From positions 3,205,001-3,269,000 of the forward strand of contig NZ_CP024307.1 in assembly GCF_002944405.1 (NCBI RefSeq): 64,000 nucleotides of DNA, given 5' to 3'. The stretch comes from Sinorhizobium fredii. Its GTDB lineage: Bacteria; Pseudomonadota; Alphaproteobacteria; Rhizobiales; Rhizobiaceae. The translations under genes and the position numbers were made by a program. Shown here in pieces: positions 56,956 through 64,000 of the stretch (its first letter is position 1; every line of letters begins with the position of its first letter). The notes beneath the pieces were generated by a model. The model was not told the origin of the DNA. It did not search any database and worked only from the letters and a program-made list of their open reading frames with translations.

Positions 56956-57846
56956 TTACTCGGCCGCTTGCGCCGCCGTCCCGCCGCTCCTGAAGATCAT
57001 ATCCTTCGCCGCGAGTACGGCGCCGCCTGTGACGAGCATGCAGGCCAAGGCGATTCGCCAGGACGGCTCGGCAAAGTCGAACAGGATGAGGATCAATGTC
57101 GAGAGCACCGGCGCCGCATAGCTCGCAACACCGAGGAACTGGATGTCGCCGTTCTTGACGCCGAAGTCCCAGGCATAGAAGGCAGCGCCGACCGGCAGAA
57201 GGCCGAGGCCGGCAACCGCCAGCCATTCCAGGGGCGCCTGCGGCCAGACCGTGGTCTCGAGGCCGAGATGGCAGAGAAGGGAAAGAATCGAGGTCGCTAG
57301 GCAAAAGCCGGTCACCACGTCGGTCGAAACTGCGCCGAAACGCCGGGTGATCAGCGAATAGCCGGACCAGGCGAAGGCGCAGAGGAATGCGGCTCCGTAA
57401 CCGAGTGCATAGGCATCGTCGAAGGCGACGCCGTCGCGTGCCACGATCATGATGGTGCCGGAGAGCCCCGCAAGCGCGCCGGCGATATGGTACCAGCGAA
57501 GCCTCTCACCCGGCAGCAGGGCCGAACCGACGACGATCAGAAGCGGCCAGAGATAGGCGATCAGGCCGGCTTCCACCGCCGGGGCATTTCGAAGCGCCGT
57601 GAAATAGAGAAAATGGTAGCCGAAAAGTCCGGCAATGCCGGTGATCCAGACCTTGGCCGGCTGCTTCAGAAGCGAGAGGCGTTGAGGTTTCGACGCCAAT
57701 ACGATGATGCCCGGCAGGCTGCCGATCATGAAGCAGATCGCCGAAAGCTGGAACGGCGGCACCTCACCGGAGGCCGCGGTGAAGAGTGCCAGCAGCGACC
57801 ACATCAGGATTGCCGAAAAACCGACCAGCGTTGCCTTGAACTTCAT
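56956..57846 (-). CDS. EamA/DMT superfamily transporter
   Basis: A 296-residue membrane protein with ten predicted transmembrane helices and the two EamA repeats, ending in SWRIALACMLVTGGAVLAAKDM. The family exports amino acids, nucleotides and other small compounds; the substrate cannot be read from sequence. The ATG at 57846 has GGGGAAG upstream. It converges with the cupin gene (3 bases between the stops). Confidence 0.92.
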   Translation of the reverse strand: MKFKATLVGFSAILMWSLLALFTAASGEVPPFQLSAICFMIGSLPGIIVLASKPQRLSLLKQPAKVWITGIAGLFGYHFLYFTALRNAPAVEAGLIAYLWPLLIVVGSALLPGERLRWYHIAGALAGLSGTIMIVARDGVAFDDAYALGYGAAFLCAFAWSGYSLITRRFGAVSTDVVTGFCLATSILSLLCHLGLETTVWPQAPLEWLAVAGLGLLPVGAAFYAWDFGVKNGDIQFLGVASYAAPVLSTLILILFDFAEPSWRIALACMLVTGGAVLAAKDMIFRSGGTAAQAAE

Positions 57847-57971
57847 CCCACTTCCCCTCACGCAGCCCCCGAAGGCGACACCCGGTACGTCCGCGTACCG
57901 CCGCGCCCTTCGACTTGTCATGGATTTATCGTGCCTGCGCGATTTTCGAAAGAGGCGACCGGCAGGCCCGA

Positions 57972-58763
57972 CTAGCCGCCAAACCGCGTCGCCGACACGG
58001 TCACCGGCCCGATCTTCGTCGGAATGCGGACATAGACGGGGGCATAGACGTCGACCGCCTCCGACTTCGCGAACCAGATTTCCATGGTTTCCAGGCGGCG
58101 CAGATATTCGACGTCCTCACGCCCCTTTCGGTACCCGGCCTTCGGCACGAACTTGACGCCGCAGACGATCACCTCGCCGTCAAAGCCCTTGGTCTTGAAG
58201 TTCCGCGTGCCCTTGGCCGACAGCCTGATGTCGAGCCGCGATTCGCCGTCGAAGATCGGCAGCGTATTGGGGCAGACGCGGCTTGTCGCCGGAATGATCA
58301 GCCCGGAGAGCGGATCGAGGACGTTGCGCATGTCGCGGCTCGTCACCGGTACCCAGTTCTTCGGCAATGGTGTGCGCTTCGGGACCATGCTTGCGCGCAC
58401 CACATTGCCGTTGCGGAAGCTGACGCTGATCGCCCGGGATTTCTTGCCGCTGCGATAGGACATCGAGTATTGCGTCGCCCGGAGGCGGTCGCGGCCGATC
58501 AGCCCGGAAACGCGCGTCTGGCCGGCGGTCGGGCTGATGATGTTCACCAGGCCGGCCGAGTTCAACGTTCCCGAGATCGTATAGCGATTCTGCTCGATCT
58601 CGGTGTGGAACGAGGCCCGCGCCAGCGGCAGGCCGGCAAGCGCGATGCTGTAGTCCGTCTGATGCTCGATCTCCGCAGCAAAACAGGCTGTGGAAAACAT
58701 CGCGGCGGCCAGGAGTGCCGGCACGCGAAAGCCACTGCGCAACATCATTCCCGAAAGCCCCAT
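57972..58763 (-). CDS. DUF3108 domain-containing exported protein
   Basis: A 263-residue exported protein: signal peptide with cleavage after CFA near residue 28, then the DUF3108 pattern (YSIALAGLPLARASFHTEI; RFGG at the end) with two cysteines (CPNTLPIFDG and VCGVKFVPKAG) that may form a disulfide. The family is common in alphaproteobacteria and beta-barrel-like in prediction; function unknown. The ATG at 58763 has GGAG seven bases upstream and is preferred to a TTG two codons earlier. Confidence 0.88.
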   Translation of the reverse strand: MGLSGMMLRSGFRVPALLAAAMFSTACFAAEIEHQTDYSIALAGLPLARASFHTEIEQNRYTISGTLNSAGLVNIISPTAGQTRVSGLIGRDRLRATQYSMSYRSGKKSRAISVSFRNGNVVRASMVPKRTPLPKNWVPVTSRDMRNVLDPLSGLIIPATSRVCPNTLPIFDGESRLDIRLSAKGTRNFKTKGFDGEVIVCGVKFVPKAGYRKGREDVEYLRRLETMEIWFAKSEAVDVYAPVYVRIPTKIGPVTVSATRFGG

Positions 58764-59084
58764 TGCCAATCTCCTGCAGGATCCGTGAAGCGCGACCGGT
58801 TCAAGGACGAAACCATGCAGCAGCTCAAAATGTTACAGTGTCATTCTGCTTCTCGACGACACCCGGCGCGGCCCTGCCGCAATTCCCTGAGATGCAAGCG
58901 GTTTGCGGCATTTCTGCGCCCGATTCGTCATAGTCTCTACAGGCGAGACCAAGGGCTTGATTCCGCCTGCGCCAGGAGGAGATAGCGCGGCGCGGCACGG
59001 CCGGAAAGATGACGGCTCGCAACCGCGCTGAATTTTTGATAATCCTTGGCAAGGCACGGATTTTGAGGAAAGCGCAGGTTTGGC
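58764..59084. other. Non-coding stretch upstream of rpmB with a decayed RIME fragment
   Basis: About 440 bases without a gene lie between the DUF3108 and rpmB starts. From 58803 to about 58848 the sequence AAGGACGAAACCATGCAGCAGCTCAAAATG is a mutated version of the linker seen in RIME-like copies B and C, but neither flanking palindrome survives. The remainder shows no repeat, RNA gene or conserved frame. The rpmB promoter (59085-59113) follows. Confidence 0.55.
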
Positions 59085-59113
59085 TTGACTGGCGGGCCAT
59101 CACTGACTATAGA
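59085..59113 (+). promoter_or_regulatory. Sigma-70-type promoter of rpmB
   Basis: TTGACT (59085-59090), 17-base spacer, TATAGA (59108-59113). It is close to the consensus, and the leader to the rpmB ATG is about 87 bases. Confidence 0.75.
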
Positions 59114-59206
59114 ACCGCGACTTTCCAATAATGGCCAGTAGGAACGCGGCCTGGGCTCTGGGCCCGCTACCGCATTGTCCGGCGGCGAAAAGAAAATAGG
59201 TGTACC

Positions 59207-59497
59207 ATGTCCCGTAGTTGCGAATTGACCGGTAAGGGCGTCCAGTCGGGTCACAATGTGAGCCACGCCAACAACAAGACGAAGCGCAAGTTCCTGCCGA
59301 ACCTGTGCAATGTCACGCTGATTTCCGACGCGCTCGGCCAGCGTTTCCGCCTGCGCGTCTCCGCTGCGGCTCTGCGTTCGGTCGAACACCGCGGCGGTCT
59401 CGACGCCTTCCTGCTGAAGGCCGACGAGAACGAGCTGAGCATGCGCGCCCGCCTGCTGCGCCGGCAGATCGTCAAGAAGGCTGCCGAAGCCGCCTGA
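59207..59497 (+). CDS. rpmB: 50S ribosomal protein L28
   Basis: A 96-residue L28 with the family pattern [22 protein letters not shown] and RRFLPNLCN-type core here [13 protein letters not shown]. Zinc-binding cysteines are absent, as in the C-minus group of L28. It is monocistronic: promoter at 59085-59113 and terminator at 59530-59561. Confidence 0.97.
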   Translation: MSRSCELTGKGVQSGHNVSHANNKTKRKFLPNLCNVTLISDALGQRFRLRVSAAALRSVEHRGGLDAFLLKADENELSMRARLLRRQIVKKAAEAA

Positions 59498-59529
59498 TCG
59501 GCGCCGGAACCTTTCCGAACACGGCTTGA

Positions 59530-59561
59530 AAGGCTTGCGGATCCGTCCGGCAAGCCTTTTT
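59530..59561 (+). terminator. Rho-independent terminator after rpmB
   Basis: AAGGCTTGC (59530-59538) and GCAAGCCTT (59550-59558) form a perfect 9-bp stem, and T continues to 59561. It separates rpmB from the following transporter gene and lies 33 bases after the rpmB stop. Confidence 0.9.
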
Positions 59562-59610
59562 CTCGTGTTCGATTCACCGGCCGGATGCCTGCCTTCGGTC
59601 TTGTGCGTCA

Positions 59611-59636
59611 CTGGTGGCATCACCCAGGATAAAAAA
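59611..59636 (+). promoter_or_regulatory. Candidate preQ1-I-like riboswitch at the transporter start
   Basis: CTGG (59611-59614) and CCAG (59624-59627) form a short stem around TGGCATCAC, followed at once by an A-rich tail (GATAAAAAAA) that runs into the ATG at 59637; AGGA at 59626-59629 is the likely ribosome site and overlaps the stem. PreQ1-I aptamers have this order: one stem, an A-rich tail and the start. The loop is shorter than in known examples, so this is a candidate only. Confidence 0.35.
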
Positions 59637-60275
59637 ATGCTGATCAACCGTACGTTCTTCGTCTATGTCGCGCTGATGACCCTGGTGGTGGTCGCGTCGA
59701 ACTTCCTCGTGCAGTATCCCCTGCCCGGCTCAATCGCCGGCATGCAGCTCGGCGATCTTCTGACCTGGGGCGCTTTCAGCTATCCCTTCGCCTTCCTGGT
59801 CACCGACCTCACGAATCGCCAGTTCGGTCCGCGCATCGCGCGCCGCGTCGTCGTCGCCGGCTTCGTGGTCGCCGTCGCGCTTTCCTTCTTCGCCGCGACG
59901 CCGCGGATCGCGATCGCCTCGGGTTCGGCCTTCCTGCTTGGCCAGCTTCTCGATATTTCGGTATTCAACCGGCTGCGGCGTCAGACTTGGTGGCGCGCTC
60001 CGCTCGCCGGTTCGCTGATCGGCTCGGGCCTCGACACGGCGATGTTCTTCTCCTTCGCCTTCGCACCGGTCTTCGTCTTCCTCGGCCCGAACGACAGCTT
60101 CGCGCTGGAAGCAGCACCGCTCCTCGGCCTCGTCGCCTATGAAGCGCCGCGCTGGATTTCGTGGGCGCTCGGCGATCTGGCGGTGAAGATCCTGTGCGGC
60201 ATCGTCCTCTTGCTGCCCTATGGTGCGCTGATGAGCGTCGTCAAGCCGATGCCGGCAGCCAAGGCCACCGCGTGA
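59637..60275 (+). CDS. Queuosine precursor transporter (YhhQ/QueT family)
   Basis: A 212-residue membrane protein with six transmembrane helices and the YhhQ family pattern VASNFLVQYPLPG and DLLTWGAFSYPFAFLVTDLTNRQFG. YhhQ imports preQ0/preQ1 for queuosine. Queuosine is also relevant to gluQ in this window (glutamyl-queuosine tRNA). The start at 59637 lies directly after an A-rich tail that may be part of a riboswitch. It reads right after the rpmB terminator. Confidence 0.9.
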   Translation: MLINRTFFVYVALMTLVVVASNFLVQYPLPGSIAGMQLGDLLTWGAFSYPFAFLVTDLTNRQFGPRIARRVVVAGFVVAVALSFFAATPRIAIASGSAFLLGQLLDISVFNRLRRQTWWRAPLAGSLIGSGLDTAMFFSFAFAPVFVFLGPNDSFALEAAPLLGLVAYEAPRWISWALGDLAVKILCGIVLLLPYGALMSVVKPMPAAKATA

Positions 60276-60321
60276 ATTTGAAGAGATGAATAGGCGGGGC
60301 CCGGGTTGGCCCTGTCGCGCT

Positions 60322-61326
60322 TCAGTTAGTGTAACCGTCCCTCAGCCGGAACTCGAGCATTAGATTGCGCTCGAGGATCGAATGGTTGTCGTCGGAAACC
60401 AGGATCAGCCGAGTCTCGCCGTCAGGCCGGACGACGACATCGAGCCCCTCCATGTTGTCAATCTGGTAGCCCATGTCGGCCTCGAGCAGCACCTCGCCGT
60501 CGACCACGGCGCCCGGGCGGATATCGGCGGCGGCAAGCCGCCGGATGCGCATGCCGAGTCCTGAGGCGAGATTGAAGCGGCGCTCCAGGATGAGCAGATC
60601 GCCATTCGGCATGAACGCGCCGTCGGTCACCGCATAGGGGTCGTTGCGCACCACCGCGAAGGCGCCCCGCAGCGGACCGTCGAGAATGCCGGCCAGCAGA
60701 TTGTCGGACGCATCGACGCTACGTTCCGCGACGACCACAGCGGCGCCGGCGAGCGGCCCATCCTTCGGCGCAATTGCGATCGTCTCCAGGCCGCCATTGC
60801 TACGCAGCTCCTCGACCCGAAAGGGCAGGCTCATCTGGCCGATCGGCCGCGATCCGGCAAAACCTGGGTCCGGATAGAGATCGACCCGTGCCGCCTGCTC
60901 GAAGCTGACGATGACGGCGCCGTCGCGCAGCGCCAGCCCCTCGGAATCCACCATCCATTTCTTGAGCTGAGCCCCGCCATTGGCATCGGTCATTGCGGTG
61001 ATGGCGAGGTCGGTCGTGCCCAGCAGCCTGCCCGCCGCGTCCCGAATGACGGCGCCCTCGACCCAATGTCCAGTATCGAGAACGGCGACGAAGGATTCGC
61101 CACCCGGCCGGAAGCGGATCGCCGAAACCGCTCCGAACAGCGCATTGGGCGAGGTCATCTCGATGCCGCCGATGAATTCGAGCCTGCCGAAGGTCGTCGC
61201 GTCGGAGCCGACCTTGAACTGCGAGATCTGCCGGCTGCGGATCGGAGCGATCTCACACAAGGCCTCCGCCTTCGCAGCCACGGTCGACGCCAACAGGAAG
61301 AGAACGGCAAGGAATCGGCGGAGCAT
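60322..61326 (-). CDS. Esterase-like activity of phytase family protein, exported
   Basis: A 334-residue exported protein: signal peptide (AVLFLLASTVAAKAEALCE, cleavage near residue 21), then a beta-propeller-like sequence with LTDANGG, LETIAIAPKDGPLAG and IDNMEGLDVVVRPDG motifs typical of the esterase-like phytase family. The catalytic role in bacteria is not settled. It is convergent with the transporter gene (46 bases between the stops) and lies downstream of cobT on the same strand. Confidence 0.88.
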   Translation of the reverse strand: MLRRFLAVLFLLASTVAAKAEALCEIAPIRSRQISQFKVGSDATTFGRLEFIGGIEMTSPNALFGAVSAIRFRPGGESFVAVLDTGHWVEGAVIRDAAGRLLGTTDLAITAMTDANGGAQLKKWMVDSEGLALRDGAVIVSFEQAARVDLYPDPGFAGSRPIGQMSLPFRVEELRSNGGLETIAIAPKDGPLAGAAVVVAERSVDASDNLLAGILDGPLRGAFAVVRNDPYAVTDGAFMPNGDLLILERRFNLASGLGMRIRRLAAADIRPGAVVDGEVLLEADMGYQIDNMEGLDVVVRPDGETRLILVSDDNHSILERNLMLEFRLRDGYTN

Positions 61327-61428
61327 GTCTAGGCACAACCTTCCAGGGAGGCGACGCAGGTGCTGACCGACGGGCAGCCTCCTAGCAGATGATGGAGATG
61401 CAGGCGAATTTGCGGCGTGGCAAACCGC

Positions 61429-63321
61429 TCAGCCGACCCGGCGCAGGCCCCCGACGCGGCCATGCCTCTCCTCCTCGAAGAGGGCGGCGAGCTGCTCGGT
61501 CATGGCGCCGGCCAGTTCGTCCGCATCGACGATCGTCACGGCGCGGCGATAATAGCGCGTCACGTCATGACCGATGCCGATCGCCAGAAGCTCGACCGGC
61601 GAGCGCGTCTCGATCTGCTCGATGACGGCGCGCAGATGCCGCTCGAGATAATTGCCGGCGTTCACCGACAGGGTGGAATCGTCGACCGGCGCGCCGTCGG
61701 AGATCATCATCAGGATGCGGCGCTGCTCCGGCCGGCCGAGCAGGCGATCATGGGCCCACATCAGCGCCTCGCCGTCGATATTCTCCTTGAGCAGCCCCTC
61801 GCGCATCATCAGGCCGAGATTGCGGCGCGCGCGGCGCCAGGGGGCATCGGCCGACTTGTAGACGATGTGGCGCAGGTCGTTGAGGCGGCCCGGCGACTGC
61901 GGCTTGCCGCCGGCCAGCCATTTCTCGCGGGATTGTCCGCCCTTCCACGCCTTGGTGGTGAAGCCGAGGATCTCGACCTTGACGCCGCAGCGCTCCAGCG
62001 TGCGGGCCAGGATGTCCGCGCAGGTGGCCGCGACGGTGATCGGCCGGCCGCGCATCGAGCCGGAATTGTCGATGAGCAGCGTCACGACCGTGTCGCGGAA
62101 ATTCGTATCCTTCTCCCGCTTGAAGGACAGCGGCTGCATCGGATCGATGATGATCCGCTGCAGCCGCGCAGTGTCGAGGAACCCCTCCTCGAGGTCGAAC
62201 TCCCAGGAACGGTTCTGCTGCGCCATCAGCCGCCGCTGCAGGCGGTTGGCGAGGCGGCCGACGGCCCCCTGCAGGTGTGCCAGCTGCTTGTCGAGGAAGG
62301 CACGCAGGCGGTCGAGTTCCGCCTCCTCGCAGAGCTCCTCGGCTGTGATGGTCTCGTCGAATTCGCGCGTATAGACCGCGTAGTCGACCTTTTCGTTCAG
62401 ATCGGCGAAGGGGTGGTTCGGCCGCTTGACCTCGCCGGGCGTCTCGCTGTCTTCGTCGCCCTCGTCCTGAAGGTCGTCGTCGGAGATCTCGGCGCCGTCC
62501 ATCTCGCCTTCTTCCATCTGCTCCTCGGCAGACTGGTTTTCATCGGCGGGGGCGGCATCGGAGCCCTCCTCCTCTTCGCTGGCGTTCTCGTCCTGCTCCT
62601 GGCTGCGCGGCTGGTCCTCGTCGGTCTCGCTTTCCTGCTCGTCCGGCTCGATATCGTCCTCGCCGTATTTCTCGGCCACATCCATCGAGGCAAGCATGTC
62701 GCGCACCACCCGGGCGAAGGCGTGCTGGTCGTTGATCGCCGCCGGCAGGTGCCCGATGTCGGCGGAGGCCTTCTGCTCGATGAAATCGCGCCAGAGGTCG
62801 AGCACCTTGCCGGCCGCCGCCGGCGGCTTCTTGCCCGTCAGCTTTTCCCTGACCAGCAGCGCCACCGCCTCTTCGAGCGGTGCATCCGCTTGCGCTTCGA
62901 TGGAGCCGAAATTGGCCTTGGCATATTTCTCCTCGAGCATGGAGGAGAGATTGTCGGCAACGCCTGGCATGCGGATCGCCCCGATCGCTTCGACCCGCGC
63001 CTGCTCGACGGCATCGAAAATCGCCCGCGCATCGGCGCCCTGCGGCGACATGGTCGCATGGATGCGGTGGTTGTGGCAGGCCTTGCGCAGCGCCATGGAA
63101 TCGCCCAGACCGCGCGCCACGGCGAGTTCGTGCCGGGTCGGACGCTTCGAAAGCTCCGGCAGCCGAATGCGCTCGCCGGTCATCCCGGGGCGCTCGTTCG
63201 CGAAGGCGACTTCGAGCTCCGCATCCCCGGCGATCGACCGGACGCAGCCGGAAAGCGCCCGCTTGAACGGTTCAGCGGCGTTTTCCCTCGTTTGCGGCTT
63301 CGCCTTTGAATTCGAGCTCAC
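61429..63321 (-). CDS. cobT: Cobaltochelatase subunit CobT
   Basis: A 630-residue protein: N-terminal alpha-beta domain, a very acidic middle (about 210-320) with long Asp/Glu runs, and a C-terminal von Willebrand A domain with the metal site DNSGSMRG and a threonine/aspartate pair. CobT, with CobS and CobN, inserts cobalt into hydrogenobyrinic acid diamide in the aerobic vitamin B12 pathway. It lies directly after cobS on the same strand with 98 bases between them. Confidence 0.97.
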   Translation of the reverse strand: MSSNSKAKPQTRENAAEPFKRALSGCVRSIAGDAELEVAFANERPGMTGERIRLPELSKRPTRHELAVARGLGDSMALRKACHNHRIHATMSPQGADARAIFDAVEQARVEAIGAIRMPGVADNLSSMLEEKYAKANFGSIEAQADAPLEEAVALLVREKLTGKKPPAAAGKVLDLWRDFIEQKASADIGHLPAAINDQHAFARVVRDMLASMDVAEKYGEDDIEPDEQESETDEDQPRSQEQDENASEEEEGSDAAPADENQSAEEQMEEGEMDGAEISDDDLQDEGDEDSETPGEVKRPNHPFADLNEKVDYAVYTREFDETITAEELCEEAELDRLRAFLDKQLAHLQGAVGRLANRLQRRLMAQQNRSWEFDLEEGFLDTARLQRIIIDPMQPLSFKREKDTNFRDTVVTLLIDNSGSMRGRPITVAATCADILARTLERCGVKVEILGFTTKAWKGGQSREKWLAGGKPQSPGRLNDLRHIVYKSADAPWRRARRNLGLMMREGLLKENIDGEALMWAHDRLLGRPEQRRILMMISDGAPVDDSTLSVNAGNYLERHLRAVIEQIETRSPVELLAIGIGHDVTRYYRRAVTIVDADELAGAMTEQLAALFEEERHGRVGGLRRVG

Positions 63322-63419
63322 GACAGTTCCTTCTTCAGCCGGCTCCGGCTGATACCGAGCGCATCACCGATGTACCTAAGCGCCGGCGGCTCCGGGCGGG
63401 TGCCGGCGCTTGGGCGAAC

Positions 63420-64000
63420 TCAGGCAGTCGCTTCCAGCACGATATTGGCGGCGCTTTCCTTGAGCTCGACACCGAAGGCACGCTGGTAGTGCTCGGCGAC
63501 CAGGGCCCGCTCCAGCTCGTCGCATTTGTTGAGGAAGGTCACACGGAACGCGAAGGCGATATCGCCGAAGATATGGGCGTTCTCGGCCCAGGTGATCACC
63601 GTGCGCGGGCTCATCACCGTCGAGAGGTCGCCATTGATGAAAGCGGCGCGCGTGAGATCGGCGACGCGCACCATCTTCGACACGGTCTCGCGGCCCTTGT
63701 CGGCCGTGAAGCCTTTCACCTTGGCAGCGACGATGTCGACCTCCTTGTCGTGCTGCAGGTAGTTGAGCGCGGTCACGATCGACCAGCGGTCCATCTGCGC
63801 CTGATTGATCTGCTGCGTGCCGTGATAGAGCCCGGTCGTGTCCCCGAGGCCGATCGTGTTGGCGGTGGCAAACAGGCGGAAGGCCGGGTGCGGGCGGATG
63901 ACGCGGCTCTGGTCGAGCAACGTGAGGCGGCCGGAGGATTCCAGCACCCGCTGAATGACGAACATGACGTCCGGACGACCGGCATCATACTCGTCGAACA
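63420..64000 (-). CDS. cobS: Cobaltochelatase subunit CobS, C-terminal part (5' end outside window)
   Basis: The last 193 codons of an AAA+ ATPase, cut by the right edge; the frame is open to the end. Visible motifs are [13 protein letters not shown] (sensor 1 and arginine finger region), FATANTIG (sensor) and the C-terminal lid with [19 protein letters not shown]. CobS drives cobalt insertion with CobT and CobN. The N-terminal Walker motifs are outside the window. It leads cobT in the leftward direction. Confidence 0.95.
   Translation of the reverse strand, partial: FDEYDAGRPDVMFVIQRVLESSGRLTLLDQSRVIRPHPAFRLFATANTIGLGDTTGLYHGTQQINQAQMDRWSIVTALNYLQHDKEVDIVAAKVKGFTADKGRETVSKMVRVADLTRAAFINGDLSTVMSPRTVITWAENAHIFGDIAFAFRVTFLNKCDELERALVAEHYQRAFGVELKESAANIVLEATA

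Noticed and set aside
61417..63309. A 630-codon open frame on the + strand across cobT
   Set aside because: Antisense shadow of cobT; its length and bounds merely mirror that gene.

Overview
The window is an ordinary, gene-dense chromosomal segment of an alphaproteobacterium of the family Rhizobiaceae, most likely Ensifer (Sinorhizobium) or a close relative. The evidence is the GC-rich coding sequence, alphaproteobacterial markers (CobS/CobT cobaltochelatase, a CpdR-like receiver, DUF4167, TIGR02302, an ArgH-LptM-LysA cluster, FtsEX next to CtrA-type boxes) and several intergenic mosaic repeats that resemble the RIME elements of rhizobia. I identify 64 protein genes (two cut by the window ends) and one tRNA. 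There is no rRNA, insertion sequence, prophage, CRISPR array or plasmid function, and no clear island of foreign composition. Species-level placement is inference.

Layout. 1-5.5 kb: end of an M23 peptidase gene, then leftward clpB, a DUF4167 gene and prmC. 5.4-10.2 kb: the leftward lysC-ptsP-prfA-prmC run (aspartokinase, nitrogen-PTS enzyme I, release factor 1 and its methylase). 10.4-16 kb: two small enzymes, ubiG, a leftward comF-grxC-nitrilase-DUF1178 operon and a BioC-like methyltransferase. 16-20.5 kb: an orphan Flp pilin with a small membrane protein, argJ-GNAT-mutT, and a parvulin isomerase divergent from secA (20.7-23.5 kb). 23.5-28.9 kb: a flippase/acyltransferase pair, an acyl-CoA synthetase and a peroxiredoxin-like gene. 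28.9-35.6 kb: tRNA-Leu(CAA), dsbB, an HNH nuclease, alkA, gluQ, a BrkB-type membrane protein, an SDR enzyme, a small membrane protein, a corrinoid adenosyltransferase and a rhomboid protease. 35.7-38.6 kb: etfB-etfA-3-hydroxybutyryl-CoA dehydrogenase. 38.5-45.5 kb: tlpA divergent from argH, then lptM-lysA, a TIGR02302 gene and a CpdR-like receiver. 45.7-51.3 kb: hpt, a DUF3426-like gene, ftsE-ftsX-ydcF-plsC and a ChaC enzyme. 51.6-58.8 kb: DUF2125, tyrC-hisC-methyltransferase, gloB-DUF985, an EamA transporter and DUF3108. 59-64 kb: rpmB, a queuosine-precursor-type transporter, a phytase-like protein, cobT and the end of cobS.

Functionally the segment is core metabolism (lysine, arginine, aromatic amino acid/histidine, B12, electron-transferring flavoprotein), protein export and folding (SecA, parvulin, DsbB, TlpA, ClpB), translation (prfA, prmC, rpmB, gluQ) and envelope/cell division (FtsEX, PlsC, flippase). 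I did not find a clearly new multi-gene system. The most interesting signals are regulatory: inverted CtrA-type boxes flanking a nested hairpin upstream of ftsE; a MerR-operator-like palindrome between the -35 and -10 of etfBA; a preQ1-I-like hairpin with an A-rich tail over the start of the queuosine-precursor transporter; a perfect 13-bp palindrome in the argJ leader; and three RIME-like repeat copies plus a decayed one. All statements come from reading the sequence; no database search was run.
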